Below are positions 38,941-52,614 of a stretch of 64,000 bases of DNA, piece by piece. Source of the stretch: Hymenolepis diminuta. Taxonomy: Eukaryota > Platyhelminthes > Cestoda > Cyclophyllidea > Hymenolepididae. Location: NCBI GenBank assembly GCA_900708905.1, contig CAADRB010000028.1, positions 1,722,221 to 1,786,220 of the forward strand, in the 5' to 3' direction. The position numbers and the translations under genes were made by a program. The notes beneath the pieces are model-generated. The model saw nothing but the letters and a program-made list of their open reading frames with translations. It was not told the origin of the DNA and made no database searches. Position 1 is the stretch's first letter, and each line of letters begins with the position of its first letter.

Positions 38941-39250
38941 TGCTGTAGCCCTGAAGGACACCTTGTTCAGCTGTCATGGTCTATCCTGCCACTAGATATC
39001 ACTAGGTTACAGTTCACTCAGACTGAGAAAAAGTCAAGACAGATGTGTGGTTACTGCAATGTTGCTTTATTAACTTTTAGCACGACTATTTATGGGAGAA
39101 TATAATGAATGACTGCTTGTCTAGACTAACTACCTAGGTATGTGCAGCATGAAATCCGCACATTAATGTGACAGAGACCACCCCGGGTGTATTGCTCACC
39201 CTGCGATAGTACATAGACTGTGCGGCTTTGTGTTGTCGCCTCCTTATCAA
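38941..39250. repeat. dispersed repeat family R3, copy 1
   Basis: The first 135 bases align well with 57366-57500 in the same orientation: TGCTGTAG/TGCTACAG, CTGCCACTAGATAT/CCGCCACTGTATAT, TTCACTCAGACT/TTGATTCAGACT, AAGTCAAGACAGA/AAGTTAAGACAGA, TTTATTAA. The rest of the island, with GAGACCACCCCGGGTGTATT and TGCGGCTTTGTGTTGTCGCC, is strikingly GC-rich for this window and has no partner here. It may be the end of a retroelement, but no coding motif or primer site shows which type. Confidence 0.6.
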
Positions 39251-39254
39251 AATT

Positions 39255-41035
39255 ATAAGTCCATTCGTTTAAAGATTGTTTCAAGGATCTAATTTTGACA
39301 ATAGGTTACATAGCTTTCAAATTCGAGTAGAGCTGAGAACATTGCAAGGTTTTGAGATTAATTTTTCTGCATATTGACATTCTTTTCAAATTAACCTTTT
39401 TGGAGTTTGACGTTTGGTTTTGATTAATCTTGAATTATGAATAATTATGTATAACAGGAATAATGTGTGCACTATATTAATGGAGGTTTTCTATCTGAAA
39501 AAAGATGACAGGTTTAACTTCTAAATTTGGGATTCCTGAATCACTTTCTCGACTACAATCAAGCCAAAAAAGCAATAAAATTGTTGAATAGAACAATTGA
39601 CAATTAATTGAAATCAGAAGTAAAATTTCTACTTAATTTCACCCAATGACTCAGGTAGATAAATTGATTTACTCCTCAATTGCCATTTTATGTAGACGCC
39701 TTTTTCATAAACTAATCACTCCAATTAATCAATTGGTTGTTCTCCATCAAAAGAATTACATTTAGGAAAAATGTGCCTAACTCAAATATACTGCGAAATA
39801 AAGACGATTCTGCTTATACTCAAACTGACTTTTTGAACAGAATATTTTAAAATAAACCTATTTCGTAATGAAGAATTCTAAAAATCATTTTTCTAAATTT
39901 GGTAACAGATATTCAATTAAAAGTGCTTGCACCTGATATTCATATAGTAAATATGGTATTTTAAAAATTCCCATAAATTTCTCTAAGCCTCCTTCTAATA
40001 TCCTCAAAAACTCACCGTCATAGTCGACATATAATTTTTCCTTTTTCTTAGTTATAAAGAAATTGTTTAAGTATATTTGGATGAAGGGGCAAATAATTAA
40101 CTATAATGCTACCGTAATAAATGCAGCATTAAGTAAATAACTGTTCAAAGAATGCGTGTATTCTTTCTTATTCTAAAAGCGGATATATCCAGTTTTAATT
40201 TAATGATACTAAACAATTGAAAATTGTATCATAAAAATGCTAACTCCCTACAAAATATTTTTCACCAGACTTTTTGAAGATGAAAGTATTGACATACACT
40301 CATAAAATTAAGAAAAAAGAGATTATTTTTTAAAATCATCGTTTCATCTAACGAAAAAGTCTCGATTTGTTTAACCAGCATTTACATAATTATAAGTTCA
40401 TTAACGACGCCATTTCTCCCCATTCCATCAGTTTACGTATGCAAGTCGAGTTACGAGATATTTGCCATTAAACAGGCGAATTGAAAAATTATCAGGTAGT
40501 CATACATTCTTCGATTTATGTTTCTATGCTATTTGAATTCCATTCAATTCGCGGGTAAATACAGGAAATATTCCAAGAACGAAAAATTACACATGATAAA
40601 CTTGGATTTATGCATACAAATATATGCTGAAAAGAACCATTGAATTTCCGATTCTAGTACCAGAGATTTGAGACATTCTATAATTTTTTTTCTGCATATA
40701 TAGCACTAAATCTTACGATAATAATTATTCTATATTCACCAGCGTTGGTACGCTGGCACACTAGACAGGAGAGATCCATATTTTATTCAGTAATGAATAA
40801 TTTATTTGTCTCAAATGGTCTCCTATTTGTCTGTTCTTCTTATCTGTGTAGTAATTAGTATAAATTGTCAATATTTGACCCATAAGCCTTTTATTCTTGT
40901 AGAAGGTTCTTTTGCAATCGGTAAAATGTTAAGAAGGGGGAAAGAGCATTAGCTTTGATCCAGCAAATTGTGCTGTATCTGAATCACTTTAAGTTGGAGC
41001 AAAATGAAATTGAACAAAATTAAAGCTGAACATTA
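39255..41035. other. non-coding, nothing recognised
   Basis: AT-rich filler with no motif, tRNA-like fold or repeat partner seen. Confidence 0.45.
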
Positions 41036-41039
41036 AGAA

Positions 41040-41460
41040 CCTCTAGATTATTAAATCTGCTGTGTACTGTACTTTATGGGAGACCAGGAATAGAGTGCCT
41101 GATCTCGCTTCCTAGCTATTTAGAAGGCAATACTGTCACCGTACTCTACCCTCCCAACTTTTACCAAATATTATCACCACCATGATAGTGATGATCGTTG
41201 CAAAAAATGAGTTTAGTGACGAAGGTTTTGTAAGGTTGAAGAGGATATCAAGAGAGATGGAGTAGTCTGCTGACAGTAGTGCCTGCAGTTGTCATATGGG
41301 GATAGCTATGATCATGCTCTACTCGATCTGTGACTGTTCATGTAGATAGCATATATTTAGTTCTATGAACAATATAAACGCTTGGAAGGACACTGCTGGT
41401 CATGTTATATTCGCGGACTTAGTCATGGGCACCCAAGATTTACACTAGTAACATTTCAAG
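41040..41460. other. unexplained GC-richer island
   Basis: About 420 bases with near-balanced composition, in sharp contrast to both flanks, ending near CAATATAAACGCTTGGAAGG and ATTCGCGGACTTAG. No long frame, SINE boxes or paired copy was found in the window. It is probably a decayed mobile element of unknown class. Confidence 0.3.
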
Positions 41461-41464
41461 TATA

Positions 41465-43550
41465 AGCAGCAAACTTTAGGATAGATAAGTGTTCTGAAGT
41501 GGAACTTCATGTCACATAGGGAAAATTTTTCCAAAAATTTTGCTCTAAATTCGTAGTAGTATATTTATGATGTTGATAATGTTCCTAACCAAATCATTTA
41601 ACATCTCAAAAGTACAGATAACTCAGTGTTAGAGATGATTTATTAAATTTATCACAATATACCACTACTGAGCAATATAATTACCATAAGATCAAACAGA
41701 ATTAAAAAGACATCAGATAATAATTAAAAACTTTTCCATAAATGGATATTGCATTATTGTTTTTCTTCTGACAAAGCGGTTTTTCTATTGATTATATAAA
41801 TTTCCCGTCAGGTATTTTTTCATTATCAGTAAAACCGCTATTTCCATATATAAAAGAAGACAGTGGACAAAAATTACTTCAAGAAAGTAATGACATTTTA
41901 TGGCCTAGTGGTAAATCAAATAAAAGAAAGTTATCTATCTACTCCTGAGTATTGGAACGGAAAATTTTATATCAAACAACTATTTCCGGCTGGCATAAGA
42001 GAAACTTTTGCAATCAAAAGCTTCAAGATTGAAATTATGACATTTTGAATACTGCTCTATGATATTTGGAAATCTCAAAATCTAATCCGCATGCCAAAAC
42101 CTTTTTGCAATTGGTTTCAATATTTCTTTAAAAAAGCTTAATATCTGGTAGTTAAGCAAAGGATATCAAATTATTTTTACTTCGATTAGATATATACATT
42201 TAATGCTTTGAAAATAAAAATGGTCTCCTAAATTATTTAATAAATTTCATTTTTTACTGGTATACTGGTCAAAAATCCCCAAATAATGTTCGTTTGGAAG
42301 AGGAATTTAAATAGCATTAAGAAACCAAACTGTATAACAACTACTGCATTTGAGAGCGTGAACCGATAATCCGAGCTACTTGCTAAATCAAATGCGGTTT
42401 CATTTTGTATTTACTAATATTTAGGTGGGACGCAGTCTAACAATCGGCTAATCTGAAATTCACATTCAAACAGTCGTTACTGCACTTAAACTATCTGTAT
42501 TTCAAGTAAACAAAGATACCCTAATAATTATAATTAAATTTGCTATTTAAACTTTTTATCTCTCATAATATAGTGGTTTTTGCTACTCACTCCCGAGATT
42601 TTAATAGTTTTTCATTAGATTGAAATTGGGTTTGTTGCAGTTTGTACAAAATAAAGCTACTTGAGCAGGGAGATGTGTAACCTTCAACAAATAAATGGTT
42701 GAAAATAGAAGCAACGTTAAGAGGTTTTATGTTCTTCTTATAATCTCCCAGATTAGTAAAACTTTTAAACATCTAATAAAAATTCTTATCCCCCTAAAAT
42801 GAATCAAAGCGTCAAAATTCAATGTGCTAATGGTTCAGTCAGCATTATTAAAGGATCTTGAAGAAACGATCGGGTAAATCCCGGTGTTAAAGCATTACTA
42901 GCGCTACAAAATCATTTCATAAATAAAAAATCACGCATACAAAAACGCAACTACTTATGGCTGATTTGATATAAACTTCATATGATAAATGCATTGGGTC
43001 AAAATTTCAACTACCATCAAATCATTGGACTTGCTCACTCTTTGCAAATTATGTGGAAGTGGCTCGGCAACCTCATGAGTGTTATACTAAGAATTTTATT
43101 AAAGCGTTGGAGTTATGTTTCATCCTTAAGGTTTATTAATTTGGTTTTATTAGGTCACTTAAACTGACCAAAATTAAATATTTTCATTATTCCAGAGGAT
43201 AAAGAAGTTAATCAAACCAAGATATCCAATACAGAAGAGGGAAAATTAGAATGGATCAGTTGGCGTGAAAATACAGACTTGATATTGAATGGTAATTCCA
43301 GGATATGACGACTACCATATTTAGTCTTACTCGAAGGTTTTATAATATTTTAAACTTAAAATTGCAATACATTTTTTTAAATAAAACTGAAAATTGTGCG
43401 ATTTTTCTGTTGGCTTTTGGCGTAAATTCCGAAACATAAAATTCCTCATCTTTCACTTGAAGGAAAATGGGTATCACGCAAAACTGATGAAATAGAGTAC
43501 TTTTGTAAAAAATAAAATCCTTGTCAAAAGAACTAAGAAATGAGGGTCTA
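41465..43550. other. non-coding, nothing recognised
   Basis: AT-rich sequence. Frames of about 61 codons at 41863, 42587 (minus) and 42982 carry no recognisable domain. Confidence 0.45.
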
Positions 43551-43556
43551 ACAAAT

Positions 43557-43943
43557 TTAGACTGCGATAAAAATTCCTGTTTTGAAGATGCGGTTTTCGC
43601 CGAGCGTATTCATCAGACATTTATCGCTATGTGAGACCACAGTGAAGCTTAACGATGTCTGAAAACAGATTTGTAAAAAACTCGCATGCTTTTGTTTTAA
43701 ATAAAATTTCAAAAAATAGAAAACATTGAAATTTAAAAATAAATAGATTCTGTCGATATCAGAAAAGCCCTTTAAACGAAAATAATGATTTGGCGCTGAA
43801 TCAAATGACATAAGAGTGAAACAGTAATTTAGTGGTAGATTTAACTCGGTAACTTGAAACATTGCAATGAGAGCGTCCATAGTGGATCTTATCGTTATAT
43901 CGAGTTTTAGGCTATTTTTTAAACAATTAAATAAAATGCTCAC
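43557..43943 (-). pseudogene. mariner-family transposase remnant, C-terminal part
   Basis: The 128-codon frame, which opens without ATG and runs further upstream to about 43990, looks like the end of a Tc1/mariner transposase. Residues 46-55 read SFDSAPNHYF, matching the mariner block around the third catalytic Asp (SPDxAPxDYxxF), with Asp48 kept. Residues 101-117 read TVVSHSDKCLMNTLGEN, matching the closing RWxKCxxxxGxY block, at about the right distance (60 residues from Asp48). Upstream, TIRSTMDAL fits the stretch after the second acidic motif, which itself seems lost (KNS in place of the Asp-Asn pair). The catalytic region is incomplete and the N-terminal DNA-binding domain is not visible, so it is dead. 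Terminal inverted repeats were not found. A chance frame is the alternative. Confidence 0.5.
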
Positions 43944-43994
43944 AAATACTTTTGAAAACCCAATACATTGAACAGGCTGATTTTTTACAATAAA

Positions 43995-46690
43995 ATTAAT
44001 CGATTAAACATGATTATTAAAGTTGTTCAAATTTTATGCAGTCAAAAATAAAATTAAACCAATATTGTCTAAATATAAATTGATTTACCTTCTGAACCAG
44101 AAATATGCTTGGTAAACAAATTTTACCTTTTATTCATCTTGCTAAATAGTTTATCTCTCGCGATCTAACAAATATATTAATAAGAGAACTAGTAAGCGTC
44201 TAATTTCAACCAGTTTGTTTACAATGACTATTTCTTTTAAAATAATCACGGAATAACTTATGAATTTTATTAAAATGAAAGTTTACCGGAAGCACGTAGA
44301 TGAGCTACTGTTATAGCCTTATTAGACTGTTAACTTCTCTTATCCTGGGCCCTACAGAATCTCATTTGGTCTCGATGTTGACTTCGAAGTTACGACTGTG
44401 TAAAGAGTTCAGAGATTTTCGTGAAGGCGCACCAAGATTTGAACGTCAACATGATCTGCAGAGAATAAGAATCTCTTCTACTGTCTCCTCTCCTTAGATC
44501 ATCAGATCTCCCCAGCATCGTTAATTTTTACAGCCTTATTAACCATCAAAAATGTCGCAAATCCTCTGAATTCAGTAACAACACAGGATTAAACAAGTAT
44601 TAACAATTTGCTCAGACTACTACAAAACAACGATCTATAATTTCAACAGATTTTAAGGAATACGTATATTTTATGAATAATTAAAAATAAATTACTTATT
44701 TATTTTTCTCGGATGAAAAGTAGTCACTTCTATCCAAAAGTTATGGGTAAAATGTTCGCCATAGGTCATGTAAATTAAAATTGTGCTAAGTGAACATATT
44801 TTATTGTAAACACGTTTCTAGGAAACCAGAGAGCAGATCCGTTTACTGATCGTAAAATAATCCAACTAGAGGGAAATAAAACTGCAACTTTACCTTTTAC
44901 TTTTCCAGAGAGCCGTTAAAGATATGGACACCGAAAAGGTTAAACCCACTTCATGTTCCCTCATACATTCCAACAACCTCTACAAATTTATGTGCAATAT
45001 TTTTCGCATTTTGGATATTCTTAATATCAGTTCTTGCATAAATAATTTCCAAATTTACTTGTGATTGAATGCTGGCGCACGTGGCTTAGGGCTGTATAGC
45101 GTAGAGATAAATAATTCACTTCCAGCAGGTGTACTCCAAGTTATCTGCTATTCCCACTAATATGTTCTCATACTCTGTTCTTGAAGCCTTGACAGAGTCT
45201 GGAAAACTAGCTGTTATGGTTCCGGCGGCAGGCTTACTAAAATTCGTTAGAACTTTCAATGCGAAGTAATAATTTACACAAAAGAAATTATGTTACCACC
45301 CACAAAATAATGATTGAGTTTTAATTTGATTGAAGTAATTTACTAAATCAAAGTTAATAGTTGCTATTTTATATGTTTGTTCGATCGGACAATTATTCAT
45401 TAAATACATGTGATGAATTACATGCCCGGAGTTGTGGCATCAAAGTGGCGTGTTTTGAAAGAACCTTAAAGGAAGATGTACATGGCTTTGAATTCTAGAC
45501 AACATAGTCGGGTTAAACGGATTTCGCGATCAGTAATGTTAATTCAAACTAACTCAGTACGCTGACAGTGTCGGCTGTCTTGTTATTGGTGCTAGATATG
45601 GTGTACTGGATCAAGTCCTAAGGACACCAGAAAATTTCACAATTCAAAATGGAAATAGTAAGATATTGCGAACTCACATTATGAGTGTTCATGGAAATAT
45701 TTAGAATAAAAATTCAAAGGGTAGAAATCTTCGTGATTATCATTAAAATATATAAGAAAGTAAATGTTTAAAACAAATTTCATGAAGAATTAATTAATAT
45801 TTGAAATCAGTCCAGCGTGATGAACGAATATTTACAAATATACTGTGAGCACACCAGTTACTTCATGCAACACGAGAATGATTCTGGATGTAAGGACATA
45901 ATGACTAAAGTTAATTAGATAAAGGGAGAAGGATGTGTTTATCTTTTGCAATCAGACAATACCCTCGATTAACTATGGGTAACATTTTATTAAAACAATT
46001 GTTGATTTATTATTACTTTGCCTGCATTTTCGTGAAAACATAATTTTATTAATGAAATTGCGTCGTGAAATAAATAGTTCGATTTTAAATGGATAGTGTT
46101 TTTCCTAACATTCAATTTATTTCTTAAATTGTTTTATCAGAAAATTTAGCTCCACAGTTATAAATACGTATTGAAATATGCGCATCTGTAAAGAAAAGAA
46201 TATCGCTTTAATTAGTAGAGCCAGCTTCGGCTGCTTAATTAAAGCGGATTTGTTTTTTCTTTCATGAAACTTAACAAATAAGTCACCACGAGAGTCTGTA
46301 AGTAATGTGTGAATTTCTTCATGAATTTCATGAAAATTCATTAATTTCACGAAATCAGTAGAAGATAATACAAGAGTTACATGACTCCACTAATTGACGG
46401 TTGTAATTCATAACCAAATGTTGTCATAAAAAATACGTCCGTATCCTTCTCTTATATATCTTAGAAATGTCAGAAAAATACGACCACAGGCTTTCGAATT
46501 TCGATTAAAGAAAAAACTTAAATTTTCTTAGGGAAAGTCACCTAATTTCAAAAAGTCTTTAACTGTTTAGCTTTAAGGTATTCAAACGGTGTCATTTGTC
46601 AAAGTCTGTTATTTTGCGCTTGACTTTTGATTAATTCACCTCAAAAACAATTTCTATATATTTTGAAGATCATTTCAATGAAATGTGCTG
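43995..46690. other. non-coding; GC-richer patches at 44.28-44.52 and 45.42-45.64 kb
   Basis: Two short patches stand out by composition. The one at 44280-44520 includes a 65-codon open frame (44300-44497) with no recognised domain. The one at 45420-45640 has no frame. Either could be decayed mobile DNA. A GCGCACGTGGCTTAG string at 45075 recalls the SINE head, but no B box follows. Confidence 0.35.
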
Positions 46691-46699
46691 TTTTATTAC

Positions 46700-49600
46700 A
46701 AGTTAAAGTATAAAACGACAGTAGCAGACAATTTTGAGGTTAAACGCTTAAAATTGTTCCCCATCTTTAAAGAGATGGTTGTAGAGTTAAAAACCTTTTT
46801 TGACCATCGAATCCGTTTAACTCTTGCATTAGTGGATTTCTAATATATAGGTAGCTTACTATGTTTTCTGAGTTTACGATCGGAATTTACATGAAACATG
46901 TTTCATAAATTTATACGAAACAAAGGTTTTAATACAGTCTCGGCCATCAAATTTTTGGCTGATTAGTGTTTTACTCAATCGCGGAGATCATAGAGAAATG
47001 TTGTGTTTCATTATGTTATAACAAAAAAAAATAATCAGGAAAAATTTTATACGTTGGCACATCTTAACAATTGTAATTTCAGATAGATATCGACTAAAAG
47101 TAATTGGTAAATTGTGACCGAATACACAAAAATCGATCCAAAGGCGCTTTAAAAGCCAATAAACGTACTTATCTTGAATCACTGTATTATTCATTTAAAT
47201 TATTACGGACCTCCTTACTAGTTGTAATTCAAAAAAGATTACTGGCCAAATATTATCCTTTAAAAGCATTTTAAAACCCATTTTGCTTAAATGTTGAGGT
47301 AAAAAGTAGTCTTTTTTGGAGAAACAAAACAGAGCATTTTTATTCTAATGAAGTAATTTTATAAGCCAAAGCTTGCTATTCAAAAAGACCTATTTAAAAG
47401 AGACTTATTTTTAAATCCTTTCGAGATTATTAGCTCCTCTCCACTATCCAATTCAGTGTGTGATTTTGGGTCGAAGGAGGATAGAATTGCAGCCTTTTAA
47501 ATGTCTTAAATAAAGTGGATATCTGGGCAAACCAACCTCCCTATTAACTTCTCAGCACTAATCGCCATTATCTCAATCTTACATTCAATTTCTCTTAGTT
47601 AGAATCTCATAAACACCTATTTCAACTATTAAAACGGGTAAAATTACCTTTTTGTGTTTAAAAATAATGCGGAAGCGCTTGCTGGAAAGTTAAATACAAA
47701 AACTGTTATTGTACGTTTTAAGAGAGATGTAATCTGATAGTGAAAATATATGGAATATTCAACACACATTAATCACTGCGCATCCACAAATTACGCAGTC
47801 AAAATAGGATAATTCTAAGTCAATCGGCTTTTCAATATCAGCGATCAACATTTTTGGGTAGGGCAAAAGTAGACGTTACTCAGGAATTAAACAGGCAATT
47901 AAAATATAAATATAATTCCGAAATATGCCTCAAACTTTAATATCTGAAGATCACACACTATTTCCTTCATTTGTGAATAGTAAATTATTCGTAATATTTG
48001 GTTTTAATAAATCAATGTCGTAAATCAACAATACGCTTATCCAATGCAGCAAACAGTGGCCTCAACAAAAATAAGAGACCTCAAAGTTAGAATTGCTTAA
48101 GACTGTAGCACTGGTCTTTATACGAATACAATCGTAAAAGAATTATGATTTGTTCTTCTAAAAGGCGGATTACTCCTAAAACTAAGGATAGGGAATTTAA
48201 AACGCTGTAAGTGGAACGAAGTCATTTTGTGATTGATTAATCATCGTTTTATAGGCATACAAAATTTAAATCTGTGCACTTTGGCAAACCTAAGAATATG
48301 CACAAAAAAGTCTGCCATTCATGCCACTTGACAGTTTGAAAACAAAAAGAGATCAAATTGAAGATTATGAAAAATTTGCTGCCGAAATTTTTTACTTGCT
48401 CTAAAAATAAGTTTCACAACGTCCTTTCCCTACTCCAATTGATACGTGCAGTTTGGTAATCAAATGCTTCCGTCACATCGTAAAACCAGATTCGGCTCTT
48501 TAGTCCTTTTGCAGGACTTCAGCATCTAGTTATTTAAGCGATTTTGATTTAAGTTATAATTCAAACAGAAATCCATGAATGTTCTACTAGAACATTCTGC
48601 AAAGAAAATTATATTGAGCTGAGTTAAGCTCTAAGGATACGAGTGGCATTATCACTCAATCATTCAACCTTGATCAAATCCGTGTGCATGATCTCTTCTA
48701 ATAACAGATTAACCTGTACTTGCTCTTAAACTGCCAAAGCGGAACATCTAGTACAATTATTATTCAAAAGCCTTTAAGTGCTATCAAATTTCTCAAGTCG
48801 TACTGATCTCTACGACAATGGGACAAAAGCTGAAACTTTAGTTTCACCGAAATTTCTGACTTCAAGGTTGGAATCTTCAATTCTCACATTCTCTCTCCAT
48901 CTCTAAATGTCATAGTAAAAGCTATGCATCCTCATGATCAAACATCGTCTTTGATATAAAACTGTTAATAAATTATAGGTAAATAGACATGAGAGGAGAT
49001 TATGGAGAGGAGATTTTAGGTATTTGCTTTCGTACAATACACCAAGGTTTATGAAACATCAAGATGTAAAGAATATTGGTTTTAACATGTGATGCTCAAT
49101 CAAGTATCTAATTCAAAAATATTAAATGATATATTCGTCCTTACATAAACGGTAAGAGTTGGAAAACGGCTTGAACAATTACTCAGTGCATACGAATGTT
49201 TACTAATTTCAGTGAATATGCTTTAAAGCACACTAAAATTTCCGAAAATTAAATTTTTTACGGCTGAGGAAGCTTTGACGAATGTATCATTTTGCAAAGA
49301 AAGGATCACCTACCAATTCATTCGTATTTTATTCAGCTAATTTTAAAAATGCCTTTAGATAAATGTAGTTTGCATCAGCACCAATGTAACTTAACTGAAT
49401 ATAATTATACATTTTGAAAATATACTTATTAATGCAGAATAAATAACACCTGCATTTTCTACATTAATGGGAATTATCTACATTACCAGAGGTTTCAGAC
49501 TTGTGCTTCACTGTTCTAAGATGTCCCACAATACATTTGTAAAATAACACTAGTTTGTGTATATCCCATGATAATTTAATCCGCATTAAATAATTTATGA

Positions 49601-51900
49601 ACCATATCAATTCATGCTAAAATATCTATTTCATCTATAAAGGCTACGATTTCGCAATTTATATATTTGCTTTATATTTTCCGAGAATGCAATTTCTTGG
49701 TCTTTTCGTCAATAGAAATAACGCCACAGCTAGAAATATTAGTGAGGTATGCTCATCAGTTTGATAAGGACTTCCCTTTAATTAGAAGAGCCAACAGTGA
49801 CCTCTTAATTAACACGGGTTATTGTCTATCCTAAAATTTAAGTGTAAGACAAAGTAAGCTTACGTAATCAATTTATGCTATAATATAAGAAGACAAAACG
49901 AACATAAAAAGTGGAAAATTGATATAAATAATTTGAAGGAAAGTGCGAGTAAATAAGAAACCAATGAAGATGACGTTAAATAATTTTCGCTTGCAGCAAT
50001 ATGTGGCATGTTTTTTCCCTATAGTTAATGGGGATTTAACTATATAACTCTGAAGACACAAAAGAATATGGCACGGAATCGGGCGTAGAAGATAAGAAAA
50101 TATTGAGAATGGTGGAGTTGAAAATTAGAATAAGTATACATCGTGAGGAATGCATAAACGATTTCTCAAATTCACTATTTAGATCCATGTTCTTCTCTCC
50201 CTCATCTTGTTAGCAGAATTCATTCACTACTGCGCGGCCAGCTGAATAGAGCGTGAAAGGAATGCAAAAAGTGAACTTATTAAGAGAAATACGCTATAAC
50301 ATTTTGGCGAATAAATATTTCTTAGTTCAGAATCCTTATTAAAGCCTTAAATAAGCAACTCATATTTTCAGTTACCAATTAAATAAAACTTTCATCGGGA
50401 CATAACTTCTTTAAGCTCTAAAACATGAATTTTTTGTGAGTTCTTTACATTTATTGGACGTCCTGGAAGATTGGTTTCTAATTTTTACTCCTTTGTTCAA
50501 ATAGGAGAACAAAGGAATTATATTCTACTTATGCTCTCAAGAAATTGCGTATGAATAAATTTAAGTCAAATTTTCGGTATTCACTTTGCTTGATAAAAAT
50601 AAATAATTTTTATCAAAGAAAATTTCAGTTATTTATTGTTAATTATATATACACAATCTGCATATTTTATAAGAGGTGCTAAAGTATCCCGTCGTTCACT
50701 AGTGTAATTTGAATAATTTGCAATAGTTTGCTTAATCTCGTGTTACTATTGAATTCTGACTTTTTTAGGATATTTTTGGAGACAAATAAAGTTATAACAC
50801 ATGTCTTAAATGTTATGCTCATCGGGTGTAAAATTTATTAAATATTGTTCATTAGATCTCTATGCAGCAACGCCTCATCTTCTTTAACAAACCGCATCGG
50901 ACATAATGGTTGAATTATAATGTTGAATATAAAGACTCCTTCACCAACCGCGAAATCAAATAAAGGAGCAATAGTAATGATAGATTACTTTTTACTTTCA
51001 AAATATCATTGAGAGGGGATAGCAATTTAATAACTCTATAATTTACTTTCAGGAAATACTTAACTCGATAATCTGAAGTCGTAAGAAATTAATAAATTAA
51101 GACAAAATATTTATTCTCTTTAAACAATATGTTTCATTAATTATGTTATTTATTGAAAAACCGGAAAAAATTGCATAGAATTTTCAGAGCTCTCCAAGAG
51201 CGCTCACATTCTTTACATTTTAGCATTCGTTTTTAGCTCTTACTTGCAAGTTTTAGTTCTGCAGGTCATATTCAATTCCAGTGTTTCATACTTTATCATT
51301 CGGAATTTTGGTTCTCTAACATAAATTGATCGGTGTAACTTTCAATTAATTTACATCAAACTAAATTTCTCTCTCTCTCTCTCTCTCTCTGTTTGACAGA
51401 GAATTCGATTAAGAGCGCGATTATTATGAGATGATATAGAAAACAGTAGACGATTTCAGTGCTAAACGATTAAAACTGTTCATATTATTGACGAGATAAT
51501 TGCATGGTTAAATCAAGTTAATTGACTGTGCTGACTGATTTAAACAATAAACAATTACCTCGAATATTTTTCGTTTAAATCTTAAAATTCAAACTCATTC
51601 ATTTGATCACGCTCCTCAAGGTAAAGAGCGGCCTCCCTAGTATTCAGAACGTATTGTTCTACTTTTTGCGGAATACGAGTTGCACTTCCTGCTGCTAAGT
51701 GAAATGCCTCTAGTATTAAGCTGCTAACTGAGGAACCAATCGTGAGTAAACTCACATCTCATAGTCGCTAATTGCAAGCTCCATGTAAATACAAAGTTAG
51801 AAGACGGAAGAGTAACTTATTAAGTATAATAGGTGCAACGAAGAAAAGGACTGTGATTTCTGGGATTTATTTTACATCATTTTAATGAGCAGACCTAACT
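46700..51900. repeat. macro-repeat, left unit (end of Y, then X - Z - Y)
   Basis: Four blocks reappear elsewhere in the window. 46720-46800 matches 51440-51520 and 62330-62400 (end of Y). 47060 to about 48260 matches 62705-64000 (X). 48370-48480 matches 52495-52600 (Z). 49260-51900 matches 60700-62560 (Y). The Y ends at 46.7 and 51.4 kb set a period near 4.7 kb. All copies are strongly diverged and non-coding; minus-strand frames here (46117, 46988, 49873) are not shared between copies. Anchors include CACCTACCAATTCATTCGTA (49309) and ATTATTGACGAGATAAT (51484). Confidence 0.65.
51368..51390. repeat. (TC)n microsatellite
   Basis: An uninterrupted TC run inside the left Y block. The matching place in the right copy (about 62275-62290) has no such run, so it grew after the duplication. 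Confidence 0.9.
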
Positions 51901-52239
51901 TCATCAACTAGAGAGTCTATCACAAAGAATATAAATGATACTTCATGCCCAACTTAACAAACGACACGGAAATCTGCAAAATAACATTTTTCAATTTGTT
52001 GTAAATAAAGATAAGAATGGATAGTTCCAAGAAAATTGGGTTTCATTGCCAACTGTTCAATAATTTCGCCTTGTTACCAAGTTCTAGGACTTGCAGGCCC
52101 TATTTTTGAAGGCAAATACGATATAAAATAACCAATGGGCAGAGTCTAATTCCTCACATAAATTTTAAACTTAGCTAGACACTGATTGAAAGATATTGGC
52201 AAATATATATTTACATCAATATAAAGCATTTTAAAATCA

Positions 52240-52420
52240 TGGGCCAACGCCGGAGTATCTTCGATGTTCTAGCGATTAAAAATTATGGCCATTGATGAGA
52301 TTCCGAGAGTTATTATTGGAGCCACCTGACCACAAAAGAAAAGAAACATAGGCCAGTTTTCATGGCTTGGGAATTGGCCAAGATCTTAAGGCTGTCAGCG
52401 TCTTATAAGTAAGGATATAA
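52240..52420. other. GC-richer insert between Y and partial Z
   Basis: A short patch (GGGCCAACGCCGGAGTATC, CATGGCTTGGGAATTGGCC) sits where block X would be expected if the tandem order continued. No coding or structural motif was recognised. Confidence 0.25.
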
Positions 52421-52439
52421 TATTAATAGCCTCATTTTG

Positions 52440-52610
52440 TCGAACCCGAGGTTTATAAACAAAACTGCCTGAGCAAATTCTTGGAATTTAAAATTGAACG
52501 CAGACTTTTATTACTAGTTCTAAAAACAGGCTTCATAGTTCTTCTATCTTACTTACATCGATACATTTAGTTTGGCAACTGAACGCTCCCCTCAAAAAGT
52601 ATAAGAATGA
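52440..52610. repeat. macro-repeat, partial Z block
   Basis: It aligns with 48340-48480. Examples are TTACTAGTTCTAAAAACAGG with TTACTTGCTCTAAAAATAAG, and ATCGATACATTTAGTTTGGC with TTGATACGTGCAGTTTGGTA. It is about 4.1 kb from its partner, so the expected X block between is missing or shortened. Confidence 0.5.
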
Positions 52611-52614
52611 TCAT

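Noticed and set aside
45070..45120. SINE-head-like GCGCACGTGGCTTAG
   Set aside because: No B box, no body landmarks and no acceptor pairing follow; too short to call a copy.
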